NCBI GenBank assembly: GCA_946413265.1
Contig: CAMKJU010000027.1
Span: 1-43,726 of the forward strand
Reading direction: 5' to 3'
DNA length: 43,726 nucleotides
Origin: an uncultured Lentisphaerota bacterium
Lineage (GTDB): Bacteria > Verrucomicrobiota > Kiritimatiellia > RFP12 > UBA1067
Positions 29,912-37,322 of the stretch are shown piece by piece (the first letter of the stretch is position 1; each line of letters begins with the position of its first letter). Below the pieces are notes generated by a model. The model worked only from the letters and a program-made list of their open reading frames with translations. It did not search any database and was not told the origin of the DNA. A program made the position numbers and the translations under genes.

Positions 29912-30837
29912 TTCAGCATTCCCCCATTGTTACGGCAAACCTTGGCAAGATCGTCAACGAGAGATTCCATTGGGAGACAACTCAAAGGTTCATGGTAGTC
30001 GTCAAGATAGGCGAGCCCTTTATATTTCTTCAAATACGCGTATGCATCACTTGACGAGAGGGAGTAAGCGCGTCCAAACTCTCCAATGCTCATGACTATG
30101 CTCTCGATTTTCCCAAGAAGAGGCGACATGCCGACGACAGGTGTCCATTGCAAAAAATGACATTGCACCGCCGCTTCGCAGACGCGGAGGCGGTTGCGCG
30201 GGACTTTGGCGAGATCGGAGGGAAGGTAATGCTCGAGGGGCGCGAATTCGCCGTCGGCCTTGAACTGCTCGATAGCCTTCTTCACCTTCGCCGAACGTCC
30301 GCCGAAGTCCGCCGTGCGCGCGATCACGAAGGGATCGTCGAGACGAGAGCCGTAGTCGAGATGCTTCGCACTGAAGACATAGTAGCGCGAGCCGTGCGGC
30401 GCGCCCGGTGGTCGCGCCCTACCACCTCTGCGTCTCTGCGCCTCTGCGTTAAAAGCTCCGCTTGCAGGATAACTGTATTCATCGACAAGTTCCTCACGGG
30501 TCTTGATGCCGATGAATTCCGCTTCAAACACATGCCGCGTACCCTTTACATCCGCGTAGAGCCAAAGTTCCTTGATGGCCGCAAACGACTTTTCATCGAA
30601 CTCGTCCCCGTCCTTCACGGGGTAGTTGTAGATGCCGTGCCGCTTGATCCAGGCGAGCTGCTTAGCCTTGTACGTGCCGACAAGGACGGCAGCGGCGCAC
30701 GGCGGTCGCGGGGCGACCGCCCTACCGGCGTCATTCGTGGACATACGCCCGCCCGTAGTTGGTGGCGGCGCGCTCGGCGAGCGCGCCCTACCAGATGTGA
30801 CCTTATGCGGTTTTCTCTTCAAAAGTCTCTGTGCCAT
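29908..30837 (-). CDS. Fusion of an unknown domain with a DUF3791-like C-terminus, carrying REP-like insertions
   Basis: A 309-aa protein starting at the ATG at 30837 (MAQRLLKRKP). Residues about 51-225 are one unrecognised conserved-looking domain (LVGTYKAKQLAWIKRHGIYNYP .. VIARTADFGGRSAKVKKAIEQF .. RLRVCEAAVQ). Residues about 243-309 (GKIESIVMSIGEFGRAY .. DAYAYLKKYKGLAYLDDY .. VDDLAKVCRNNGG) match the DUF3791 pattern, normally a separate gene of about 70 codons that precedes DUF3990. Residues 15-48 and 130-148 are encoded by three REP-like units and an AEAQRRR-type repeat, so the N-terminal part has been enlarged twice. A GTG start at 30930 is rejected because the extended -10 lies downstream of it. 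Confidence 0.75.
   Translation of the reverse strand: MAQRLLKRKPHKVTSGRARSPSAPPPTTGGRMSTNDAGRAVAPRPPCAAAVLVGTYKAKQLAWIKRHGIYNYPVKDGDEFDEKSFAAIKELWLYADVKGTRHVFEAEFIGIKTREELVDEYSYPASGAFNAEAQRRRGGRARPPGAPHGSRYYVFSAKHLDYGSRLDDPFVIARTADFGGRSAKVKKAIEQFKADGEFAPLEHYLPSDLAKVPRNRLRVCEAAVQCHFLQWTPVVGMSPLLGKIESIVMSIGEFGRAYSLSSSDAYAYLKKYKGLAYLDDYHEPLSCLPMESLVDDLAKVCRNNGGMLK
30398..30450. repeat. Degenerate REP-like unit joined to an AEAQRRR-type repeat
   Basis: 30398-30424 holds GGCGCG, a degenerate centre, CGCGCC and CTACCA. It is followed at 30425-30450 by CCTCTGCGTCTCTGCGCC and CTCTGCGTT, a sequence built of 8-9-bp steps. On the coding strand the pair encodes NAEAQRRRGGRARPPGAP in the middle of the domain, between SYPASG and SRYYVF. 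Peptides of the form NAEAQRRR are a known sign of this intergenic-type repeat in PVC and other genomes. Confidence 0.7.
30701..30794. repeat. Two direct REP-like hairpins near the 5' end of the fusion gene
   Basis: Unit 1 (30701-30728) has the stem GGCGGTCGC/GCGACCGCC with loop GGG and CTACCGG. Unit 2 (30767-30794) has the stem GGCGCGCTC/GAGCGCGCC with loop GGC and CTACCAG. Both are perfect 9-bp stems with 3-nt loops; the stems differ in sequence. They encode GRAVAPRPP and GRARSPSAP, and the frame stays open. Confidence 0.85.
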
Positions 30838-30872
30838 AAATCGTTCATTCTCACTTTCAAGTGCCACCGCAT

Positions 30873-30881
30873 AGTATATCA
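30873..30881 (-). promoter_or_regulatory. Extended -10 promoter for the DUF3791-fusion/DUF3990 cassette
   Basis: The minus strand TGATATACT is identical to the tRNA-Leu extended -10. It lies 35 nt upstream of the ATG at 30837 and supports that start. No -35 match is seen at the expected distance. Transcription could continue through the DUF3990, 73-aa, ASCH-RadC and carboxypeptidase genes. Confidence 0.5.
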
Positions 30882-30977
30882 AAAATGCGCTCCCCTGCTC
30901 CACTGCGGAAGACGTCGAATAAAAGTTCACACTTCATTCGTTCTACGTTCGTTGCAACGGCGCGAGGCTACTTCCTA

Positions 30978-33233
30978 TCAGAAAATACCGCTCTGGGGCT
31001 GGATGGTCGTGGTGAACGGACGCAAGGGCGCGTCCTTGCCGATAGCGATCATGCCGCCAACAGGCCCTTCGCGGTTGAAAAGAACCGTGACCTCGACGGT
31101 TCCGCCGGAGGAGGCGGGCAACATGACGATCACGCCGTCCATGCCGTCCTTGACTACCTTCCGCGTCTGCGGGGCGGACGAAACGGACGTGTCCGCCGCC
31201 GTGAGGACGTGCAGGAACCGGTCGCGCGGGCGCGGCGCGCCGGGCGCAACCTCAAGCCGCCACGCGCCGTAGTAGGGGCCGCGTCCCGTGCGCTTCGACT
31301 GCTGCGCGGCGGACGCGAGAAACGCCTCGTCCGGCTCCCAGTTCCTGCCGTTCGACCAGAACTCCTTGCCGGCCCCGCCGATCTTCTCCAGCTTCGCATC
31401 CGCGGGCAGAATCGTTTCGCAGAAAAGACGGCCCTTGCCGCAGTCGGCGACGGCACACCTGCCGTCCACGCGGGGCTCGTTCACGAAATGGAGCAGCCAC
31501 GCCTTGCCGTCGTTCGCATTCGCCGCGCCGACGCGGTCATAGACGACGAACGTGTCGGGCAGGAGATGGACGAACTGACGGACGGCTTCGGTGCATTTGC
31601 TTCCGTAGAGGGATGTGGCGTCCGAGGCGATGTAGGTGAATTGGCCGTTCGTCTCGAAGGCGAGCACTTTCGCGCTGCCTTTGTACATGCCGCCGTCGTT
31701 GAACTTTCCCTCGGGTCCGTTGTAGACGGGGCCCCAATAGGCAGGGATGGGTTCCTTCGGACGGCGGATGAGGATGCAGTTGTGGGCAATGGTCTGCGAA
31801 TAGTAGTAGCGCAGGTTCCAGTCGGTCTCCACGCCGCGCGTGCCGGAGTCGATGGCAAGGAAGTCGTGCTTGTAGATGGTGAAGTTGTTCTCGTCATAGT
31901 GCTTGTGCTGACGGAGCGACGCGCCGGCGGTGAAGGTGCAGTAGGTGGAGTCGGGTTTCCAACCCGAACGCATGATGAACTGCCCGAGCCCCTCGAAGTG
32001 GCGCGCGTGGAGCGGCAGGTTCTCGAGTTCGGCGTCCGAATACGGTTTCACGCCGTCGTCCCCTCCGCCGAAAAGGAAGGGATACACGGGCCAGGTATTC
32101 AGAATGTACTGCGCAGGCGCGCGATCGCGCAGCGAGGCGGCGAGGCGGGCCGCGGCGGGGTTCGCTTCGCGGAAGAAGTGGATGCACTGCGCCGTATGTT
32201 CGTAGAGGCGTCCCACGCTGAGAGCGTTCTGCGTGTGCGGATCGTCGCCGAATCCGCAATAGAGCGGCATCGACGGATCGGACGCGTTTGGAATCCACGT
32301 CCAGTAGATCCAGTTGGGGAAGAGCGCGAGACCGGGATACTTGGACGCGAGGTTCTCGCCCGTGGCGGAGAGCCACGTGTGGAAGAAGTTGAAGTGTGCC
32401 CATGGGTACGCCCCCATGGAGTATCCGGGGACGGCGGAGCTGAGCGCGCCGTCGTCGCCCGCCCCGTCGTTGCGGAACTTCAGCAGCTTGAGGCAGAGGT
32501 TGTGTCCGCGCCGCAAATGCGACGTGGCGAGGTTGTCGCAGAATCCGTCTCCGAACGACGCGAGGCCGGAATACCAGAGGAGGCTCGGCACGCCGTAGAA
32601 TCCGCTCTCGATGCCGCCCAAGTCACGGCGGATGATCGCGGGCTTGCCCTTCCCCGGCTGGATGTCCTCGATGTGCTGCACAAGCGGGACGATGATCGCC
32701 TTGCGCTCGTCGGGGGTGAGTCCCTCCCATATCCAGTCGTAGGCGCACAGCGCGAGGATGCGCGAGGTGGAGTACCAGTTGACGGCGCGCCGGTTGGCGT
32801 ACGCGGCATGGTACGCGGCCACGCTGGACTCCAGCATGCGCCGCGCCTTGTCGAGATACTTGCGCTCGCCCGTGAAACGCCACGCGAGCGCACACTCCGC
32901 CGCCTGCGACCCCCACTCCTTCACGTTCTTGATCGGCGTGGCCGCCGTGGTCTTGAGCGTGCCACCAGCGGTCTTCACCTCGCGGAACTCGACGGGACCG
33001 TAGTCCGAGCATACCGGCTTCTCGGGGTACTTGTCGCAGCGCTTCAGCAGGGCGTCGCGCGCCGCGCGCGCGGGGCCTTCGGCGCGCACCTTCACCTGCG
33101 GCCACGTCTCCGCGTTGAAGAACATCCGCGGATGGCCCCTGCGAATGGACGCCATCCAGGCGTCGTCCTGTCCGGCCCCCATGCACACCATGGACGCCAA
33201 CGTAAGCGCCGCACTCGCTATCAGTATTCTCAT
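30978..33233 (-). CDS. Exported heparinase II/III-like protein
   Basis: A 751-aa protein with signal peptide MRILIASAALTLASMVCMGAG. Residues about 40-420 are a helical toroid-like region (CALAWRFTGERKYLDKARRML, RILALCAYDWIWEGLTPDERKAI). From about residue 440 the beta-sandwich part typical of heparinase II/III lyases begins (ASLRQHKHYDENNFTIYKHDFLAIDSGT). The family cleaves uronic-acid polysaccharides by beta-elimination in the periplasm or outside the cell; the substrate is not determinable here. The longer frame to 33647 runs into deoC and is rejected; the ATG at 33233 begins the signal peptide. It is the last gene of the GH63-like/GH27 operon, 47 nt after deoC. Confidence 0.88.
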   Translation of the reverse strand: MRILIASAALTLASMVCMGAGQDDAWMASIRRGHPRMFFNAETWPQVKVRAEGPARAARDALLKRCDKYPEKPVCSDYGPVEFREVKTAGGTLKTTAATPIKNVKEWGSQAAECALAWRFTGERKYLDKARRMLESSVAAYHAAYANRRAVNWYSTSRILALCAYDWIWEGLTPDERKAIIVPLVQHIEDIQPGKGKPAIIRRDLGGIESGFYGVPSLLWYSGLASFGDGFCDNLATSHLRRGHNLCLKLLKFRNDGAGDDGALSSAVPGYSMGAYPWAHFNFFHTWLSATGENLASKYPGLALFPNWIYWTWIPNASDPSMPLYCGFGDDPHTQNALSVGRLYEHTAQCIHFFREANPAAARLAASLRDRAPAQYILNTWPVYPFLFGGGDDGVKPYSDAELENLPLHARHFEGLGQFIMRSGWKPDSTYCTFTAGASLRQHKHYDENNFTIYKHDFLAIDSGTRGVETDWNLRYYYSQTIAHNCILIRRPKEPIPAYWGPVYNGPEGKFNDGGMYKGSAKVLAFETNGQFTYIASDATSLYGSKCTEAVRQFVHLLPDTFVVYDRVGAANANDGKAWLLHFVNEPRVDGRCAVADCGKGRLFCETILPADAKLEKIGGAGKEFWSNGRNWEPDEAFLASAAQQSKRTGRGPYYGAWRLEVAPGAPRPRDRFLHVLTAADTSVSSAPQTRKVVKDGMDGVIVMLPASSGGTVEVTVLFNREGPVGGMIAIGKDAPLRPFTTTIQPQSGIF

Positions 33234-33280
33234 GTTCTTTGTCTCACTCTCCGCACAAGGGCACATTGCCCCGTGCGCAA

Positions 33281-33946
33281 TCACGCCTCGGCAAGGATCT
33301 TGCGGGCGGAGCCCACGCCCACGCCGAAGCGGCGCGCGCCAACATCGTAGAGCGACTGGAGCGTGGCGAGCGAGCGGATGCCGCCTGCCGCCTTCACCTG
33401 GCAGCGCCCCGCCACGGTCTTTGACATGAGCGCGATGCGCTCCACCGTGGCGCCGGTCGGTGCCCAGCCGGTGCCGGTCTTCACCCACGCCGCGCCCGCC
33501 TCCACGCACCATTCGCACGCACGCGCGATTTCCTCGTCCGTGAGCCAGTGGCACTCGAGGATCACCTTCACGGGACGCCCACCTGCCGCCGCCACAACTC
33601 CAGCCACGTCGTCCACGTAGGCGGACTTGTCCCCCGCCTTGAGCCAAGTGACGTTGTTCACCATGTCCACCTCGTCGCAGCCGAACTCCACGAGCTCGCG
33701 CGCGGTCGCGGCCTTGATGCGCGACGTCTCCGATCCGCCGGGAAAGCCGGAGACGGACGCCATCGGCACCTTCAGACCCATCGCGTCAAGCCGCGCGCGC
33801 AGGTACGGCACGTGCGCGGGCAGACAAAACACCGCTGCGCAGCCGAACTCCGCCGCCAGCTCGCAGCACGCATCAATGTCCTGAAGCGTGTTCTGCGCCT
33901 GCACGGCGGAAACATCCATCATCTTCGCTATTTCTTCTACTGTCAT
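33281..33946 (-). CDS. deoC: Deoxyribose-phosphate aldolase
   Basis: A 221-aa TIM-barrel aldolase that reversibly cleaves 2-deoxyribose 5-phosphate to acetaldehyde and glyceraldehyde 3-phosphate. The key residues are visible: Asp95 in EVDMVNN, the Schiff-base Lys156 in VKTGTGW, and Lys185 in VKAAGGIR. VKVILECHWL and VGVGSARKI also match. Length is normal for the family. It lies 10 nt downstream of an iron-type alcohol dehydrogenase that could reduce the acetaldehyde it makes, a reasonable metabolic pair. Cytoplasmic. Confidence 0.95.
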   Translation of the reverse strand: MTVEEIAKMMDVSAVQAQNTLQDIDACCELAAEFGCAAVFCLPAHVPYLRARLDAMGLKVPMASVSGFPGGSETSRIKAATARELVEFGCDEVDMVNNVTWLKAGDKSAYVDDVAGVVAAAGGRPVKVILECHWLTDEEIARACEWCVEAGAAWVKTGTGWAPTGATVERIALMSKTVAGRCQVKAAGGIRSLATLQSLYDVGARRFGVGVGSARKILAEA

Positions 33947-33956
33947 CGTCTTCTCC

Positions 33957-35150
33957 CTACAGTGCCAGTTTCAGGATTTCGGCAAGGGCCTCCGCCGTAA
34001 CGGGCGGGTTCGAGGCGAGCACGCCGTCCGCGTTGAAGCTCACGGTGCGCACGCCCTCGATAATGCCAGGAATATCCGCTTCCGCCACGCCCTTCTCGCC
34101 CAGCGTCACCGGCACGCCGCTCGCCTTGATGAAGTCGCGGAACGCGGCGATGCCGGCGTCCGCCAGCTCGGCGTCGGTCTTGCCGTGGGGACAAATCCCC
34201 ATCGCCTTCACCGCAAACTGCGCGTAGCGGGCGGGCTTGAGCGCCTTATGGTACGTCATCCACGCAGGCATGACGATCGCGAGCGACGACCCGTGGTTGA
34301 TGCCGTGGCGGCTCGTGAGGACGTGTCCCACCTGGTGCATGGGCGTCCAGGCGTCGCCCGGCGAGGCCCAACCGTTCAGACCACACGTCGCGCACCACAT
34401 GAGCTCCGTGCGCGCGTGGGCGTCCTGCGGGTTCGCGAGCGCCTTCGGGAGGTTCTCGACGATTGTGCGCATCAGCGCAAGCTGCCAAGCGTGGAGGAGG
34501 TCGCTCTCATCCTGTCCGTTGATGTAGATCTCGAGCACGTGGCTGATCGCGTCGATTGCGCCGCACGCCGTCTGGAACGGCGGAAGCGAATAGGTGAGCT
34601 CCGGGTCAAGGATGGCCGTCTTTGCGAAAAGGCAGTCTGCCCAGATGTAGCTCTTCTGTCCGCGCGTCGTCGAGCTGACCACCGAGCACATGTTCATCTC
34701 GCTGCCCGTCGCGGGGAGCGTGGGGATGAGGAGGAGCGGCAGCGCCTTCTCCGGCGGCTGCGCCGTCACGTTCGAGTGGCTGGCGTACACCATGTTCCAC
34801 AAATCGCCGTGCGTGTAGAGCACGCCCGCCGCGATTGCCTTCGCGGCGTCCATCGCCGAGCCGCCGCCCACACCGATCACGAGGTCCGCGCCGAACGCCT
34901 TCGCCGCGTCCACGCCGCGCGCGACCATCTCGATCGGCGGGTTGGGCACGACCTCCAGGAACTCCTGCGACGCGACGCCCGCCGCGTCCAGCAGCCCCTT
35001 CAGATTGGCGAGCGTGCCCGTGACGCTCGCGTCGCCGTACGAGACGACGAATGCGCGTTTTCCGAGCTTCGCGGCCTCTTCGCCGGCTTGCTTCAACGTC
35101 CCGAGGCCGAACACGACCTTGACGGGATTGTGGTAGGTAAAGTTATTCAT
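33957..35150 (-). CDS. Iron-containing alcohol dehydrogenase (butanol dehydrogenase-like)
   Basis: A 397-aa group III alcohol dehydrogenase. The nucleotide motif GVGGGSAMDAAKAIA is near residue 96. The metal-binding region is present as CGAIDAISHVLE near residue 200 and HQVGHVLTSRHGINHGSSLAIVMP near residue 280, which supply the Asp and three His ligands. NNFTYHNPVKVVFGLGTL at the start is typical of BdhA/YqhD-type enzymes, which reduce aldehydes with NADPH or NADH. The ATG at 35150 has AAGGA nine bases upstream; the longer frame to 35204 is not needed. It lies between the GH27 and deoC genes with short gaps, so it is likely co-transcribed and may reoxidise NAD(P)H. Confidence 0.94.
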   Translation of the reverse strand: MNNFTYHNPVKVVFGLGTLKQAGEEAAKLGKRAFVVSYGDASVTGTLANLKGLLDAAGVASQEFLEVVPNPPIEMVARGVDAAKAFGADLVIGVGGGSAMDAAKAIAAGVLYTHGDLWNMVYASHSNVTAQPPEKALPLLLIPTLPATGSEMNMCSVVSSTTRGQKSYIWADCLFAKTAILDPELTYSLPPFQTACGAIDAISHVLEIYINGQDESDLLHAWQLALMRTIVENLPKALANPQDAHARTELMWCATCGLNGWASPGDAWTPMHQVGHVLTSRHGINHGSSLAIVMPAWMTYHKALKPARYAQFAVKAMGICPHGKTDAELADAGIAAFRDFIKASGVPVTLGEKGVAEADIPGIIEGVRTVSFNADGVLASNPPVTAEALAEILKLAL

Positions 35151-35170
35151 GTCATTCGATCCTTCTTTTA

Positions 35171-37297
35171 TTACTGTTTTTTCGCCCGGGGACACTCGGC
35201 GCACGGCGGCGCGGAGGGTGCCTTGTAGCCGGGCTTGTCAACGGGACGCTTGTCCGCATACATCATGTACACCGCGTTGTCGCGTATGTCGCTGAGACCG
35301 ACGCGCAGACCCGCGCCGTTCTCGGGGAAGAGGCGGACGAGCTGCGTGGCGTGCGCCAGGACGTCGGAGGTGTACTGGCTGGAGAACGTGCCGAGATCCT
35401 TCTGACGCCAGAGGTCGCGCACGCGCCAGCGTCCCACGAGGCCGAGGGAGTCGAAGTCGACCGTGATACGGGTGGGGATGGCGTAGGTGTTGAAGAGCGC
35501 GAACACGAGCGAACCGTCGCTCATCGGCTTCGCCCAGATTTCCGCGCGGGGTCCCTTCGCCACGCACGCGGCCTGCGCACCCAGTTCGTCCTGGCTCGTC
35601 TCGATCACCTCGTCGTTCGTGAGCAGCGAGCGGGTGAAGTCGTCCAGCTGCGTGAGGTCGCAGCCGATCAGGAGCGGCGAACAGAGGATCGCCCATAAGG
35701 ACATGTGGGTGTACTGCTCGTTCGGCGTGAGGCGCGTGGGACGCAGATGCCCCCAGCCGAGGCGGCCCACCACGAGCATGTCGGGGTCGTTCCAGGCGCC
35801 CGGACGTGCGTAGGGCCACGAGTCGGCCTGCTGGTGCAAGATGCCGTTCATGGAGTTCCACGTATCGGTGATGTCGCCCGTGGTGCGCCAGCAGTTTCCG
35901 CCCACGCTCTCGCCCCATGTGGAGACGTAGCCCATGCCGTACTGGCAGAGGGAGAACACGATGTCGCGGCCCTGCGCCTTGAGGGCCTCGCCCATGAGAC
36001 GGTAAGGCAGCATGAGGCGTCCGTGTCCGGAGCCGACGGCCACCCGGCCGTAGCTGCACCAGTCGTACTTGAGGTAGTCGTAGCCCCAGTCGGCGTACGT
36101 CTTCGCGTCCTGCCACTCGTGTCCCCAGCTGCCCACGCATCCGCCGCAGGTGTAGGGCCCGGGCGAGGAGTAGAGGCCGATCTTGAGTCCCTTGGAGTGC
36201 GCGTAGTCGGCGAGGGCCTTCATGCACTTGAAGCGCTTGTTGACGGCGATGGAACCGTCGGGGTTGCGCTCGGGCCCCTGGAGAGTGGGATCGTTCTTGG
36301 CGGAGGGCTTGTTCTGCCAGTAGTCGTCGATGTTCACGTAGCTCCAGCCGTGGTCGGCGAGGCCGCTTCCGGCAAATGCGTCGATCGAGCCGCGGATGTC
36401 CTTTTCCGTCACCGCGCTGGCGAAGCAGTTCCAGCTGTTCCAGCCCATCGGCGGCGTGAGCGCGATCTTGTCGCCCACTTCAAGGCGCAACGTGCGCTTC
36501 GCCGTGCCCTTCGCGTTGGAGGCCGTGAACGTGATCACGTAGCTGCCGCGCGTCGACACGGCGCCGCTCAGGATGCCCGTCTTCTCGTCGAAGACGGCGC
36601 CGGCGGGCAGGTTCTCGGCCTTGAGCGTCATCGGACGCTCTCCCGTAACGGGAAGCCGCCACACGATGGGATGTCCGGGCCGCACGCCGAACACCTTCGC
36701 GCCGTTGATGCGCGGCGAGGCGGGGGGCGGCGGGGTGAGGATGCCCAGCTGCTCACGGCCGAGCGGCACGGGCACGGGACGCGTCCCGTCCTTCATCGTG
36801 AAGTATGCGTTGGCCCAGTCGGCGTGGTCGTAGTTGTCGCCGTCGCCCGCCGTCGAGACGAGCAGTTCCACCGTCTTCGCGCCCGCGAGGTCGGCATGGA
36901 CGTGCACGGGGTCGCGCTTCCCCTTGAGGACCCCCGTCTCGGCTACCGTCCGCCCGTCGGCCTTCACGAGGAAGCGGATGCTCGCGGCGCCATTCTCGCC
37001 GGGGAACACCTCGGCGTCGATGCCCACGTCCGCGTCGAACGCGACAGCCTTGCCCGCGACGTCGTAGACCGCGATGGACTCGGCGTGCGTGCCCACGCCG
37101 CGCTCGAACTTCTGCGAACCGATCTGCAGACTGCCGCCCCCCACGGTCTTGTTCCGGCGCGGCGTCTGCCAGCCGCACATCATCTCCCTGACCGACAGCT
37201 CGTCCAGCCACACGCGCGCGTCGGCGTACGCGGCCCCGGCGAGAAGCACGGCAGCAAATGCCATGTTTATACCACTGATTGTTTTTCTTGTCGACAT
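35171..37297 (-). CDS. Exported GH27 alpha-galactosidase with NPCBM and He_PIG domains
   Basis: A 708-aa protein with an N-terminal hydrophobic signal (about residues 10-25). Residues about 28-170 form an NPCBM carbohydrate-binding domain (VGGGSLQIGSQKFERGVGTHAES). Residues about 195-275 are a putative-Ig He_PIG domain (LPAGAVFDEKTGILSGAVSTRGSYVITFTASNAKG). Residues about 280-660 are the GH27 barrel with TPPMGWNSWN, the nucleophile Asp412 in YLKYDWC, the probable acid/base Asp478 in DITDTWNSM, and WNDPDML near residue 504. It hydrolyses terminal alpha-galactosides outside the cytoplasm. The start at 37297 has AAGGAAG upstream. The C-terminal 80 residues are the usual beta-sandwich followed by a Cys/Lys tail. 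It lies in the middle of the sugar operon. Confidence 0.93.
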   Translation of the reverse strand: MSTRKTISGINMAFAAVLLAGAAYADARVWLDELSVREMMCGWQTPRRNKTVGGGSLQIGSQKFERGVGTHAESIAVYDVAGKAVAFDADVGIDAEVFPGENGAASIRFLVKADGRTVAETGVLKGKRDPVHVHADLAGAKTVELLVSTAGDGDNYDHADWANAYFTMKDGTRPVPVPLGREQLGILTPPPPASPRINGAKVFGVRPGHPIVWRLPVTGERPMTLKAENLPAGAVFDEKTGILSGAVSTRGSYVITFTASNAKGTAKRTLRLEVGDKIALTPPMGWNSWNCFASAVTEKDIRGSIDAFAGSGLADHGWSYVNIDDYWQNKPSAKNDPTLQGPERNPDGSIAVNKRFKCMKALADYAHSKGLKIGLYSSPGPYTCGGCVGSWGHEWQDAKTYADWGYDYLKYDWCSYGRVAVGSGHGRLMLPYRLMGEALKAQGRDIVFSLCQYGMGYVSTWGESVGGNCWRTTGDITDTWNSMNGILHQQADSWPYARPGAWNDPDMLVVGRLGWGHLRPTRLTPNEQYTHMSLWAILCSPLLIGCDLTQLDDFTRSLLTNDEVIETSQDELGAQAACVAKGPRAEIWAKPMSDGSLVFALFNTYAIPTRITVDFDSLGLVGRWRVRDLWRQKDLGTFSSQYTSDVLAHATQLVRLFPENGAGLRVGLSDIRDNAVYMMYADKRPVDKPGYKAPSAPPCAECPRAKKQ

Positions 37298-37322
37298 AAG
37301 TACTTCCTTTCTGGTGTTGTTG

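Noticed and set aside
30838..30930. GTG start at 30930 giving a 340-aa form of the DUF3791-fusion protein
   Set aside because: The extended -10 promoter lies inside this extension, and the added residues look like translated non-coding DNA.
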